NCBI GenBank assembly: GCA_900755065.1
Contig: CAAEFC010000044.1
Coordinates: 1-42,963, forward strand
DNA: 42,963 nucleotides
Reading direction: 5' to 3'
From: Bacilli bacterium
GTDB lineage: Bacteria; Bacillota_I; Bacilli_A; RFN20; CAG-449
In this document: piece after piece, positions 1 through 8,891 of the stretch
How positions within the stretch are numbered: the first letter of the stretch is position 1
Layout of the letters: each line of letters opens with the position of its first letter
The notes under the pieces: model-generated
Databases searched by the model: none
Told to the model about the DNA's origin: nothing
Seen by the model: the letters and a program-made list of their open reading frames with translations, nothing else
Position numbers and translations under genes: made by a program

Positions 1-404
1 CCTTCCGAGAAAGCCGTCTGGGACCGGCCGTAAACCAACTGCTTGAAGATTTCTCTCATCGCCACGTTGATCGCGTCGCAGACCAGATCGGTGTTCAGCG
101 CTTCGAGAATCGTCTTTCCTTGAAGAATTTCCGCGGCCATGGCGGCGGAATGCGTCATGCCCGAGCAACCGATGGTTTCCACCAGCGCCTCTTCGATCAC
201 GCCCTCTTTGACGTTCAAAGTCAACTTGCAGGCGCCCTGCTGCGGCGCACACCAACCGATGCCGTGGCTCAATGCCGAAATATCGGTGATCTGCTTCGAT
301 TTGACCCATTTGCCTTCTTCCGGAATCGGTGAAGGTCCGTGATCGCAGCCTTTTCTGACGACGCATTCTTCCTTGACGTCATTTGTATAAACATAATTGT
401 ACAT
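1..404 (-). CDS. Iron-sulfur cluster assembly scaffold-like protein (partial, 3' end outside window)
   Basis: The gene starts at 404 and runs off the left edge, so only about 134 N-terminal residues are visible. The product begins MYNYVYTNDVKEEC. It carries cysteines in KKG/RKGCDHG-, GIGWCAPQQGACKL- and TIGCSGMTHS-like contexts, a pattern I recognise from NifU-N-like proteins of anaerobic Bacillota annotated as Fe-S assembly scaffolds. These are usually encoded next to a so-called GGGtGRT protein, which would lie beyond the edge here; this neighbour is expected, not seen. The start is supported by a purine-rich site (GAAAGGA) about 12 nt upstream and by a promoter at 439-467. It is probably cytosolic. 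The family call rests on recalled sequence similarity, and the exact role in Fe-S delivery is unproven. Confidence 0.75.
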   Translation of the reverse strand, partial: MYNYVYTNDVKEECVVRKGCDHGPSPIPEEGKWVKSKQITDISALSHGIGWCAPQQGACKLTLNVKEGVIEEALVETIGCSGMTHSAAMAAEILQGKTILEALNTDLVCDAINVAMREIFKQLVYGRSQTAFSE

Positions 405-438
405 AACTGTCAGTAATCCTTTCTTTACCACAACTCAA

Positions 439-467
439 ATTGTGCCATATTCCGCGCCGGATTTCAA
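439..467 (-). promoter_or_regulatory. Sigma-A-like promoter of the Fe-S scaffold gene
   Basis: On the minus strand there is a TTGAAA -35 box (462-467), a 17-bp spacer and a CACAAT -10 box (439-444) preceded by TGG, an extended -10. The boxes are ordered and spaced correctly for the gene starting at 404. Confidence 0.5.
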
Positions 468-531
468 TGTTTTGTGACGGATTCTTAAAATAAATAAGTA
501 AAGAATTATCGAATTCTTTTTCGCCTTCCGT

Positions 532-1080
532 TCAGTTTTTCAGAAGGTGATAACTGTCGTCGATCCGATGCGCCCTGGCCCTTTTCAGATAGTACTCCGC
601 CTTTTCGTCGTCTTTCCGGATTCCGTAACCGAACCGGTAGCAAATAGCCAGATAATAGTCGCACTCGTACACTCTTCGCTTGCTTCCTTCCAGAAAATTC
701 ACGAAGGCAACGCGTTTGGAAACGTTTTTCACCTGCGCTTCCAAGGCGATTTTTCCTAAATAGAGGTGGCTTTCCGCTTTCTTTTTCCCTCTTTCAAAAA
801 AGCGGTAGGCTTCCGCGTATTCTTTCCTTTCGTAGTAGATTTTGCCTAGATAATAGTAACTTTCCGGGTAGCCCAGTTCGCCCGCGAGCGTGAACAGATT
901 GACAGCCTTGTGCAGATGAATTTCCGGTTGAAAGCGGCAGTACACTAGTGCCAGTTCAAAAATCGCCTTCCGATTCCCTTTCCGGGAAAGAAGTTCGAGC
1001 AATTCGACCGCTTTCGCGTACTCTTCCCGATCGGCGTAACTTCGCGCCAAAAGAAACACTTCGTAATCCTGATTATTCAT
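532..1080 (-). CDS. Sel1/TPR-like repeat protein
   Basis: The product is a 182-residue soluble protein made almost entirely of helical repeats. Motifs such as ALVYCRFQPE, PESYYYLGKIYYERKEYAEA, SHLYLGKIALEA and YYLAICYRFGYGIRKDDEKA fit Sel1-like/TPR units of about 36 residues. It has no signal peptide or membrane segment. The start at 1080 is preferred over an in-frame ATG 45 nt upstream because a strong GGAGGGGG site lies four bases before it. Such proteins usually act as protein-protein adaptors; no partner can be named here. It is divergent from the thioredoxin-like lipoprotein gene and separated from it by about 130 bp. Function unknown. Confidence 0.75.
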   Translation of the reverse strand: MNNQDYEVFLLARSYADREEYAKAVELLELLSRKGNRKAIFELALVYCRFQPEIHLHKAVNLFTLAGELGYPESYYYLGKIYYERKEYAEAYRFFERGKKKAESHLYLGKIALEAQVKNVSKRVAFVNFLEGSKRRVYECDYYLAICYRFGYGIRKDDEKAEYYLKRARAHRIDDSYHLLKN

Positions 1081-1186
1081 TTTCCCCCTCCGGATTCCCT
1101 TCACCCGTACTTTATCACGAGGCAAAGTCGAAAGTTGTAAAATAAAATCCGGAAAGAAAGTATTTTCACGCCGTTTTCCGAAATGC

Positions 1187-1192
1187 TATAAT
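1187..1192 (+). promoter_or_regulatory. -10 box of the thioredoxin-like lipoprotein gene
   Basis: A perfect TATAAT preceded by TGC (extended -10) lies 17 bp before the start codon at 1210. The -35 region is poor (TTTCAC-like), as is common for extended -10 promoters. The transcript leader would be very short. Confidence 0.45.
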
Positions 1193-1209
1193 GGAAAAGA
1201 GGTTCGCTT

Positions 1210-2199
1210 ATGGTTCAAAAGTTTTTTCGGATTTTCACCGTGCTGAATTTGCTCTTTCTTTTTTCCTGTTCTCCGGAAAAGAACGAGGCGGTCCTGTCCG
1301 TCGACAGGATCGATCGGATCGATACGTTCGTCTACACCGACAGCGGCGATCTTCTCGACCTGATCGGGCAGAAAAAAGACTTCGTGCTGACGATCGCCCA
1401 AGTCGGCTGTGAGACCTGCAAGCGCATTCAGGCGCCGATGAAAGCCTATATTCAGACGACTTCCCTTCCGATCTACTGGATTGAAATTCAGGAATACCGG
1501 AAAACGGTCGAACTTCTGTCCGAAGACGAAGAATACCGCCTCCGGAGCATCGTCGCAAGCGCTTCGCTTTTACTCTTCGACGACGGAAAGGGCATCCGTT
1601 ACATCGAATACGATCCGAAAATCTACGCTTCGGAAAAGGCTTTTTCCGATCAGGTCGGAAAATACTATACGGCATCGCCTTATCGGATCGGCAACGATCT
1701 GGAAGAATACGACTACTACGGGGAGGAAACTATGGTTCGCTTTCATTCGCTCGGCTATTCGGAAATCGAAAGCCTGATTCAAAGTCCGTCTGAGGTCAGC
1801 ATTCTCTTCTCATGGTACGATTGCCCGGATTGTCAGGAATTCAAATCCCGGTTTCTGGACGGATATCTCGCGGAAAGCGGAAAAGAACTGACCTTCTTTG
1901 AAGTCAGCGCCGTCCGCAATTCGGAGATCTGGACGGAATTCAAATCCCGGTTTCAGTTCGATTCGTACCGCGAGGGAAGAGTGCCGTCCATCGTCACCTA
2001 CCGGAACGGGGAAAAAGTCGACATGGCCGTCTTCGTCAACGACGTCATTGCCGAAGAAAACGGCGTATATCGCGTCATCGAATCCTTTTGGGGCGAAGAA
2101 ATCGTCGGAATTTCGGCCGATACGGCGGAAGAATGCCGGAAAAAAGCCTCGGATAAGGAATGCCTTCTGATCGAAGCGTATCTGGACCGTTATCTATGA
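1210..2199 (+). CDS. Lipoprotein with two thioredoxin-like CxxC modules
   Basis: The 329-residue product starts with a lipoprotein signal peptide (Lys/Arg, hydrophobic stretch, lipobox ending LFSC with Cys20), so it is predicted to be anchored outside the membrane. Two thioredoxin-like modules follow. The first is centred on CETC (67-70) after the strand FVLTIAQVG. The second is centred on CPDC (205-208) after the strand SILFSWY. Each is followed by a helix and a further strand, as in thioredoxin folds. An AAAGAGG site precedes the ATG. The stop overlaps the start of the next gene (ATGA), so the two are translationally coupled. By analogy it could act in extracytoplasmic disulfide exchange or reduction, but the proteins are divergent and the second domain may be non-catalytic. 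Confidence 0.65.
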   Translation: MVQKFFRIFTVLNLLFLFSCSPEKNEAVLSVDRIDRIDTFVYTDSGDLLDLIGQKKDFVLTIAQVGCETCKRIQAPMKAYIQTTSLPIYWIEIQEYRKTVELLSEDEEYRLRSIVASASLLLFDDGKGIRYIEYDPKIYASEKAFSDQVGKYYTASPYRIGNDLEEYDYYGEETMVRFHSLGYSEIESLIQSPSEVSILFSWYDCPDCQEFKSRFLDGYLAESGKELTFFEVSAVRNSEIWTEFKSRFQFDSYREGRVPSIVTYRNGEKVDMAVFVNDVIAEENGVYRVIESFWGEEIVGISADTAEECRKKASDKECLLIEAYLDRYL

Positions 2200-2630
2200 A
2201 AATCCGCCGCATCCGAAAGCGCGATCTTCCCGAAATCGTCGCGCTGTACATCGATTATTACAATCTGAACGAGCAGGGTCGATGGAACGAAGAAACGACC
2301 GGAAAAAGGATTTCTCAGATTCTGACCCGACGGGATTCCTATTGCCTGCTGATCGAGGAAGAGGGATTGCTGATCGGGTTCGTTCTGGGCTACTTTGAAC
2401 AGTACGACGACGGTTTCGTCTACGACCTTGCGGAAATACTGGTCGCCTCCTCCGCGCAGAATCGCGGATACGGAACGGCTTTGATGAAAGAATTGGAAAA
2501 ACGCGTGAAAAAGAAAGGCGCGCTTCTGATTCAGTTGCAGATGGTCAACGACGAAAAACACCGCCGTTTTTACAGGAGACTCGGTTACAGGACGGCGACG
2601 AATCTGATCCTGAAAAGCAAAATCCTATAA
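2196..2630 (+). CDS. GNAT family N-acetyltransferase
   Basis: This is a 144-residue single-domain protein with the GNAT fold. The acetyl-CoA binding motif A is visible as LVASSAQNRGYGTALM (Q-x-x-G-Y-G), and a FYRRLGY motif follows near the C-terminus. Start 2196 is chosen because the ATG overlaps the upstream TGA stop (ATGA), which indicates translational coupling. An in-frame ATG 36 nt upstream lies inside the previous gene and has no ribosome site. The 3' end overlaps psuG on the other strand by 6 bp. The substrate cannot be inferred. Confidence 0.8.
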   Translation: MKIRRIRKRDLPEIVALYIDYYNLNEQGRWNEETTGKRISQILTRRDSYCLLIEEEGLLIGFVLGYFEQYDDGFVYDLAEILVASSAQNRGYGTALMKELEKRVKKKGALLIQLQMVNDEKHRRFYRRLGYRTATNLILKSKIL

Positions 2631-3545
2631 ACCGCTCTTTCGGATATTCGCGTAGGCTTTTGCGATCGCCGCGCCGACTTCGGCATTGTGATAGACCAGA
2701 CGAATGTTCGCTTTCAGCGATTCCCCTTTCGTGTGTTCTTTGATATGGGAAAGTAAATACGGCGTGATCTCTTTGCCGTGAATGCGGTTCTTTTCGGCGT
2801 CTTTCAAAGCCGCGTCGATAAACGCATTGATTTTTTCGTTGGGAATTTCGTCCTCTTTCGGAATCGGATTGGAAACCAGAACGCCGCCTTTGAGACCCAG
2901 TTTTCTCTTGAACCAAATCGCCGACGCGACTTCTTCCGGACTGTCCATGCGATAATCGACGTTCAGACCGGAATCCGAAGAATAAAAGGCGCCGAGATGA
3001 TCCGATCGGTATCCCAGCACCGGAACGCCGAAGGTTTCCAGGTATTCCAACGTCAGAGGCAGATCCAGAATCGCTTTTGCCCCCGCGCAGACGACCGTTA
3101 CGTCGGTGTGCGCCAATTCCTGCAAATCGGCGGAGATGTCGAACGTTTGCGGCGCGTTTTTATGGACGCCGCCGATACCGCCGGTGACAAAGACTTCGAT
3201 GCCGGCATACGCGGCGAAAATCATCGTCGTGGCGACCGTCGTCGCGCCCCAAGCTTTTTGACTCATGATGACGGGAACGTCTCTTCTCGACGCTTTCAGA
3301 ATTCCCTTCCGCTTTCCGAATTCCTCGATTTCCTCCGGACTCATTCCCACGATCGGAACGCCTTCGATGATGCCGATCGTCGCCGGAACCGCGCCGTTTT
3401 CCCGGATGATTCTTTCGACTTCCAGCGCCGTTTCGACGTTTTCCGGATACGGCATTCCGTGCGAAATGATCGTCGACTCCAAAGCCACGACCGGACGCCC
3501 TTCGTTCAGCGCTTCCTGCACCTCTTTTGAAATTTTCACCAACAT
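2625..3545 (-). CDS. psuG: Pseudouridine-5'-phosphate glycosidase
   Basis: The 306-residue product matches PsuG over its full length, with the hallmark segments PVVALESTIISHGMPYP near the N-terminus, TGGIGGVHK and VVCAGAKAILDLPLTLE in the middle, and VSNPIPKEDEIP toward the end. The enzyme reversibly splits pseudouridine 5'-phosphate to uracil and ribose 5-phosphate with Mn2+. It normally works with the kinase PsuK, which is not in this window. An AGGAGG site lies 7 nt before the ATG. It is the last gene of an operon behind two ABC exporter genes (11-bp gap). Converging transcription from the GNAT gene overlaps its 3' end. Confidence 0.92.
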   Translation of the reverse strand: MLVKISKEVQEALNEGRPVVALESTIISHGMPYPENVETALEVERIIRENGAVPATIGIIEGVPIVGMSPEEIEEFGKRKGILKASRRDVPVIMSQKAWGATTVATTMIFAAYAGIEVFVTGGIGGVHKNAPQTFDISADLQELAHTDVTVVCAGAKAILDLPLTLEYLETFGVPVLGYRSDHLGAFYSSDSGLNVDYRMDSPEEVASAIWFKRKLGLKGGVLVSNPIPKEDEIPNEKINAFIDAALKDAEKNRIHGKEITPYLLSHIKEHTKGESLKANIRLVYHNAEVGAAIAKAYANIRKSGL

Positions 3546-3556
3546 CTTCTCTCCTC

Positions 3557-5485
3557 CTATTCCAGTTCAAATGCACCTGTGTACAGTTGATAGTATTTGC
3601 CTTTCTGGCGGATCAATGACTCGTGATCGCCTCTTTCGATAATCGTTCCGTTTTCCAGCACGATGATGGCTTGCGAATTGCGAACCGTCGAAAGGCGGTG
3701 CGCGATGACGAAGACCGTCCGCCCCTCCATCAACTGATCCATTCCCTTTTCGATCAGGCGTTCCGTGCGCGTGTCGATCGAAGAAGTCGCTTCGTCGAGA
3801 ATCAACACCGCCGGATTGGCGACCGCGGCGCGGGCGATGGCGATCAACTGCCTTTGCCCCTGCGACAGATTTCCCGCGTCGTTGACTAAAAGGGTGTGAT
3901 AACCCTCCGGAAGATGCGAAATGAAGTAGTGCGCGTTCGCCAGTTTCGCCGCGCGGATGCATTCCTCGTCGGTGGCGTCCAGCCGGCCGTAGCGGATATT
4001 TTCCAGGACCGTATCGGTAAACAAATGCGTATCCTGCAAGACGATCGATTGCGTTCTTCTCAGATCGGATTTTCTGATCTTGTTGATATTGATCCCGTCG
4101 ATGCGGATTTTCCCGTCCTGCACGTCGTAAAACCGATTGATCAGATTGGTGATCGTGGTTTTCCCGGCGCCGGTTGAACCGACGAAAGCGATTTTTTGTC
4201 CCGGTTTGGCGTAAAGAGAGATGTCGTGAAGAATCTGCTTCCGCTCATTGTAGCCGAAATCGACGTGATCGAAGACGACGTTCCCTTTGACTTCCTCCAA
4301 TGTCAGCGTACCGTCCGAATGCGGGTGTTTCCAAAGCGGATGCGGCGTTTTTTCTTCTGATTCTTTCCAATTTCCCGCTTCGTCTTTCACGCCGTACGTC
4401 AGGCTGACGTAACCCTCGTCTTGCTCCGGAGGCATATCGATGATCGAAAACACGCGTTCGCTGGAAGCCAACGCGATGATGATCGAGTTGAATTGCTGTG
4501 AAATCTGCGAAATCGGCATGCCGAACTGCTTCGTCAGAATCAGAAACGAAATCAATAATCCCGCGCTCATCGTCTGACTCGGAAGCAGGCTGAAATGCAT
4601 CACCATCATGATCGCGCCGACCAGCGCGGTGACCGCGTAATGAATGTGATTGAGGTTGTTGGTCAAAGGACCGAAAGCGAAGGCCGCGCCGTTAGCCTTG
4701 GCGTAAGAGACCGTCAGGTCGTCGTTGATCTTGTCGAAATCTTCGTTGGCCTTTTTCTCGTGGCAGAAGACCTTGATGACTTTCTGTCCTTCGATCATCT
4801 CTTCGATATAGCCGTTGAGGCGACCTAAATCCGCCTGCTGACGGACGAAATACTTTCCCGAACGCTTTGCGATCCGCGAAGAAGCGAACAGAACGATGCT
4901 CACCATGACGATGCAGACCAGGGTCAGTTCCAGCGAAGCGATCAGCATATAGATAAAGGTGGAAACCACCGTGATCACGCTGGAAATGATCTGGGGAATC
5001 GCCTGCGAGAGCATCTGCCGGATCGCGTCGACGTCGTTGGTATAGTAACTCATCAGTTCGCCGTGCGTGTGGTTGTCGAAAAAGCGGATCGGCAGTTTTT
5101 CCATGTGAACGAAGATGTCCCCACGGATTTCGGCCAGAATGCTCCGGGAAATCGTCGCCATCAGCAGATTGTACACATAGGTCGAGACGACGCTGAGCAG
5201 ATAGATGATTCCCATCCACAGAATTTCCAGATTGAAAGCCCTGAACGCCGAAGCGGAATCGACGAGCGGATTGCCGCTAACCGCGTCGATCAGGTTCGGT
5301 ATATCCGTATCGATCAGATTGCCCAGACATCGGACGGCGAGAAGCGATGTCAGCGCCTGCACCACGATCATCAGAATGACGATTGCAAACTGCCCGAGAT
5401 GCTTTTTGAAATAGGCCATCAGGCGGAAGAACGTCTTCTTCGCGTCTTTCGGACGGGCCGTTCCTCTTAGTACTTGTCGCGCCAT
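3557..5485 (-). CDS. ABC exporter half, ATP-binding/permease (canonical NBD)
   Basis: The 642-residue product is a fused ABC exporter half: a six-helix membrane domain over roughly residues 25-330, then a nucleotide-binding domain with Walker A GSTGAGKTT, signature NLSQGQRQL, Walker B VLILDEATSS with the catalytic Glu, and an H-loop IAHRLST. A linker of about 45 residues rich in charged and His/Trp residues (including LWKHPHSDG) separates the domains, as in heterodimeric exporters of Clostridia and Bacilli. It lies 1 bp after the partner gene. It should supply the canonical ATPase half of a heterodimeric lipid, drug or peptide exporter; the substrate cannot be told. Confidence 0.9.
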   Translation of the reverse strand: MARQVLRGTARPKDAKKTFFRLMAYFKKHLGQFAIVILMIVVQALTSLLAVRCLGNLIDTDIPNLIDAVSGNPLVDSASAFRAFNLEILWMGIIYLLSVVSTYVYNLLMATISRSILAEIRGDIFVHMEKLPIRFFDNHTHGELMSYYTNDVDAIRQMLSQAIPQIISSVITVVSTFIYMLIASLELTLVCIVMVSIVLFASSRIAKRSGKYFVRQQADLGRLNGYIEEMIEGQKVIKVFCHEKKANEDFDKINDDLTVSYAKANGAAFAFGPLTNNLNHIHYAVTALVGAIMMVMHFSLLPSQTMSAGLLISFLILTKQFGMPISQISQQFNSIIIALASSERVFSIIDMPPEQDEGYVSLTYGVKDEAGNWKESEEKTPHPLWKHPHSDGTLTLEEVKGNVVFDHVDFGYNERKQILHDISLYAKPGQKIAFVGSTGAGKTTITNLINRFYDVQDGKIRIDGININKIRKSDLRRTQSIVLQDTHLFTDTVLENIRYGRLDATDEECIRAAKLANAHYFISHLPEGYHTLLVNDAGNLSQGQRQLIAIARAAVANPAVLILDEATSSIDTRTERLIEKGMDQLMEGRTVFVIAHRLSTVRNSQAIIVLENGTIIERGDHESLIRQKGKYYQLYTGAFELE

Positions 5486-5486
5486 G

Positions 5487-7277
5487 CTATTCCTCTCCTT
5501 TCATCTGAGAAGCGTAGATGTCCTGATAGATCTTGTTCGTCTTCAACAACTCTTCGTGCGTGCCGAACCCGTTGATCTTCCCTTCGTCGAGAACGAGAAT
5601 CCGGTCGGCGTCCATGATCGAGTTCATCCGTTGAGCGATGATGATCTTGGTGATCTGCGGCACGTTTTTCCGCAACGACGAACGGATCAAAGCGTCGGTC
5701 TTCGTATCGACCGCGCTGGTGGAATCGTCGAGAATCAGCACTTTCGGCTTCTTCAACAGGGCACGGGCGATGCAGAGCCGTTGCTTTTGCCCGCCGGAAA
5801 CATTGCATCCTCCCTGTCCGAGATCGGTATCGAGGCCGTCCGGCGAATGCACGATGAAATCATACGCTTCCGCGTTCTTGCAGGCTTCCAGAATTTCCTC
5901 GTCGTCGGCGTTTTCGTTTCCCCATTTCAGGTTTTCCCGGATCGTTCCGGAAAACAACACGTTTTTCTGCAAGACCACCGCGACGTTGTTGCGCAAGGCA
6001 TCCAGATCGTACGCTTTCACGTCGATGCCGCCGACTTTCACCGTTCCTTTCAACGGATCGTAAAGACGGGGAATCAGGCTCACGAGCGTCGTCTTGCTCG
6101 ACCCCGTTCCGCCGACGATGCCGATCATTTCGCCGGAACGAATGTGAAGATCGATGTTTTCCAGATTCAGATTGTCCGCGTCATGGGTATAGGAAAAGTC
6201 GACGTTTTCAAAATCGATAGCGCCGTTTGGAATTTCGCCGATCGGATTTTCCCGGTTCGTCAGCGCGGATTTTTCTTTCAGCACTTCGCTGATCCGATTG
6301 ACGCTGGCCTTCGACATCACGACCATGACGAACATCATCGACACCGTCATCAACGAACTGAGGATCTGCGTGCAGTAAGACAGATACAGGTTCAGTTCCG
6401 GGACGCCCATCGTCCCTTTGACGATGAAGAACTTCGTTCCGAAATAGCAGACCGCGAGATTGCTCGCGTACATCACCAGATTCATGATCGGGCTGTTGAA
6501 AACCAATATCTTCTCGGCCGCAATGCCCAGGTCGCGGATTTCGTCTTTGCTTTTGTTGAACTTTTCGATTTCAAAATCTTCCCGGTTAAAGGATTTGACG
6601 ACGCGGATTCCGATCAGATTTTCCTGCAACCGCTCATTCATCGCGTCGTATTTGTCGAACATCTTCCGGAAAATCGGATGCGCCGACATCGCGATCCAAA
6701 GCAGACTGACGATCAGAATCGGAATCGCGATCGCGAAGATTACCGAAAGATCAGCATTGGTCGAAAGGCACATGATCAACGAAAGCACGAACATGATCGG
6801 CGAACGGACGAACATCCGGATCAGCATTACGAAAGCCTGCTGAACGTTGGTAACGTCCGTCGTCAGACGCGTGATTAAAGACGAAGTCTGAAACTTGTCG
6901 ATGTTTTCAAAAGAGAAATCCTGAATGTTCCGATACATTCTCTCTCTCAGGCTTTTGGCGAATTTCGCGCCGGCCTTCGCGCCGACTTTCGCGCCCGCCA
7001 CGCCGAACACCAAAGAGATCGCCGAACAGACCACGATGGCGATTCCCGCGAAAGAAATCAGGGCCAGATCGCCGATTTTCGGCTGCAACGCTTCGTAAAT
7101 TTGAAGCGCCAGATCGCCGGCCTGCGCCGGATTCTGATTGATGATGTATAAAAAGCCCAGCAAAACGCTGACGATATAGGGAATCAGCACTTCCATCAGA
7201 ACCTCGCCGATCATCAAAAGCGGCGTGGCCAGCGTTTCTTTCCAACAACTTTTGACCGATTGAAACATCTCTTTCAT
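5487..7277 (-). CDS. ABC exporter half, ATP-binding/permease (degenerate NBD)
   Basis: The 596-residue product has an N-terminal six-helix exporter domain and a C-terminal NBD. Walker A reads GGTGSSKTT and the signature is VSGGQKQR. The Walker B end is ILDDSTSA, with Asp in place of the catalytic Glu, and the H-loop is IAQRMNS, with Gln in place of His. Degeneration of both residues is typical of the non-catalytic partner in BmrC/BmrD- or TM287/288-type heterodimers, and the next gene supplies the canonical half. A GGGAGGT site lies 6 nt before the ATG, and a promoter is visible at 7319-7347. It is the first gene of the operon with the second half-transporter and psuG. Confidence 0.9.
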   Translation of the reverse strand: MKEMFQSVKSCWKETLATPLLMIGEVLMEVLIPYIVSVLLGFLYIINQNPAQAGDLALQIYEALQPKIGDLALISFAGIAIVVCSAISLVFGVAGAKVGAKAGAKFAKSLRERMYRNIQDFSFENIDKFQTSSLITRLTTDVTNVQQAFVMLIRMFVRSPIMFVLSLIMCLSTNADLSVIFAIAIPILIVSLLWIAMSAHPIFRKMFDKYDAMNERLQENLIGIRVVKSFNREDFEIEKFNKSKDEIRDLGIAAEKILVFNSPIMNLVMYASNLAVCYFGTKFFIVKGTMGVPELNLYLSYCTQILSSLMTVSMMFVMVVMSKASVNRISEVLKEKSALTNRENPIGEIPNGAIDFENVDFSYTHDADNLNLENIDLHIRSGEMIGIVGGTGSSKTTLVSLIPRLYDPLKGTVKVGGIDVKAYDLDALRNNVAVVLQKNVLFSGTIRENLKWGNENADDEEILEACKNAEAYDFIVHSPDGLDTDLGQGGCNVSGGQKQRLCIARALLKKPKVLILDDSTSAVDTKTDALIRSSLRKNVPQITKIIIAQRMNSIMDADRILVLDEGKINGFGTHEELLKTNKIYQDIYASQMKGEE

Positions 7278-7318
7278 CGCATGACCTCCCTCTTTCAGCG
7301 CGCATTCACTGATTGCTT

Positions 7319-7347
7319 ATCATATCATTTTCCGAACAAAAATACAA
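7319..7347 (-). promoter_or_regulatory. Promoter of the ABC exporter-psuG operon
   Basis: On the minus strand there is TTGTAT (7342-7347), 17 bp, then TATGAT (7319-7324) preceded by TGA, an extended -10. The operon start codon is 42 bp downstream of the -10 box. Confidence 0.5.
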
Positions 7348-7358
7348 TTTCCGTCCGA

Positions 7359-7388
7359 CAAAAAAACGGATATTTCACTATCCGTTTT
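7359..7388 (-). terminator. Rho-independent terminator of the starch lipoprotein operon
   Basis: The stem ACGGATA (7366-7372)/TATCCGT (7379-7385) has a 6-nt loop. It is followed on the minus strand by a run of U residues (the A tract at 7360-7366). It sits 10 bp after the stop of the lipoprotein gene. Confidence 0.85.
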
Positions 7389-7397
7389 CTTGGATTC

Positions 7398-8873
7398 TTA
7401 TCGGACCGACCAGGTTCCTCCGCCTTTGTCCCAGGTATCCGGCGCGACGGTGTAGAGATTCTTTCCGTCGGTCGGAAGGCTCAGATCGGCTGTCTGGTTC
7501 CACTTGCTGTCCCAACTATTCGACGCGGTCGTCGGATCCATGCGGCAGAAGATGACCCCCGTATTGTAGGTAAGCATCTGCTCTTCGCTCAAGGTCAACG
7601 CATAGATGTCTCCGTTAACAGGAGAGAGATCCACCCACGTATTTCCGCTGCTTCCCCAGAGATAGGCGGCAAAGCGCGCGTTATCTCCCAGCCAGTTGGA
7701 ATTCGGTTTCAGATAATAGGTATACGTGATCGGCTGATCGGAGTACTCCCTGACCGTCGCCGTTTCGCCGTTGACGAGGATCGTGTATTTTCCGTCCTTC
7801 GTCGCGGTATAGGTCGTCAGAAGTTTTTCTCCGTCCATGTAGATTTTTAACGACTGCCCCGAAGTCAGATCGACCTCGGCGCGCGAAGAAGTCATTTCCA
7901 CGGCGTTCCCGTCGGCAATGGTATAGGAGTAGACCGCATCGGGAATCGTCACCCACGTGCATTGCGCGTCCACTTTGAAGTAGAAATCGTAACTGCCGCT
8001 TCTCGGCGCGACGAATCCGTCTTCGTATCCGGCGTTTTCCACCTTGCGGAATTTGACTCCGCCGGCATCCTCGACGTAGAAGGTGTCGCCTTTTTCCATC
8101 CGGACGCCGGTAACCATGTATTCGGTTCCGTAATCTCCGGCATGGTACGTCATCTTGTAAGACGCACCGTCGACATAGAGAGTATACGCGCCGGTTGTTC
8201 CCGTTTCGCTGACTTCGACGCCGGAAGAAACGATCGTGTGATTCCCCGTCACGTTCAGCGTGTAAACGCCGGATTCGTCGGGAACGATCGCCTGATCGTC
8301 GACGGTAACCGTCGCTTCACTGATGGCGAAGTACGAATAGGCGATCGTAAAGGCGATCGTATCGCCGGCATTGGCTTTGGAAGGAAGCGTGCCGCTGTCG
8401 CTCAGAACGAACGAGCAGTTCGGCGAATTCACCCAGCGGATATCGAAATCTCCGGTTTCCTCGTACTCGTTGATCTCGGTGTCGTACACATAAGCCATCG
8501 GATAGGCGTATAGTTCCAGATCGCCGGTGATCGGCGTGTCGAAGTCGAACGGTTTCGTTCCGAAAGCGTCGTAGTACCACAACGACGACCTATACCCGGT
8601 TTCCGTCAGATAAAACTTTTTGATCTTTTGTCCGTCTTCGACGTAATAAAGCGCGTATATGTCCTTTTTCCCGGAGATGTTGCTGTAAAAAACGACGGTA
8701 TGGCTGGTCGCCGTTTCGCTTCCGACGACGGAGTAGGACGAACTCGAAGAAGTTCCCGAAGAACTGTCCGTGACGCTGGAATCGATCGAACTCGAAGGGT
8801 CTTTTTTCTTCGAGCAATTGCTCAGACTCATCAAAGTCAGGAGTGAAAGCGTTAAAATCCATGCTTTTTTCAT
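7398..8873 (-). CDS. Surface lipoprotein, probable starch/carbohydrate-binding
   Basis: The 491-residue product has a lipoprotein signal (lipobox LSNC, Cys20) followed by a Ser/Thr-rich tether of about 30 residues, so it should be displayed on the cell surface. The body is rich in aromatic residues and beta-prone repeats (SGVYTLNVTGNHTIV, TGAYTLYVDGASYKM, DGKYTILVNGETATV). The last 100 residues (YYLKPNSNWLGDNARFAAYL, then TWVDL and a Trp-rich ending) resemble starch-binding modules of the CBM26 kind; this is my judgement from residue pattern only. The gene follows pullulanase by 18 bp and ends at a terminator, so the two are cotranscribed. It may bind starch or glycogen for the pullulanase. 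No catalytic motif is seen. Confidence 0.7.
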   Translation of the reverse strand: MKKAWILTLSLLTLMSLSNCSKKKDPSSSIDSSVTDSSSGTSSSSSYSVVGSETATSHTVVFYSNISGKKDIYALYYVEDGQKIKKFYLTETGYRSSLWYYDAFGTKPFDFDTPITGDLELYAYPMAYVYDTEINEYEETGDFDIRWVNSPNCSFVLSDSGTLPSKANAGDTIAFTIAYSYFAISEATVTVDDQAIVPDESGVYTLNVTGNHTIVSSGVEVSETGTTGAYTLYVDGASYKMTYHAGDYGTEYMVTGVRMEKGDTFYVEDAGGVKFRKVENAGYEDGFVAPRSGSYDFYFKVDAQCTWVTIPDAVYSYTIADGNAVEMTSSRAEVDLTSGQSLKIYMDGEKLLTTYTATKDGKYTILVNGETATVREYSDQPITYTYYLKPNSNWLGDNARFAAYLWGSSGNTWVDLSPVNGDIYALTLSEEQMLTYNTGVIFCRMDPTTASNSWDSKWNQTADLSLPTDGKNLYTVAPDTWDKGGGTWSVR

Positions 8874-8891
8874 TTTTGTCTGATCCTCCCT

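Noticed and set aside
5484..6878. 464-residue ORF on the plus strand opposite the ABC exporter
   Set aside because: Antisense shadow; the minus-strand protein has all ABC motifs.
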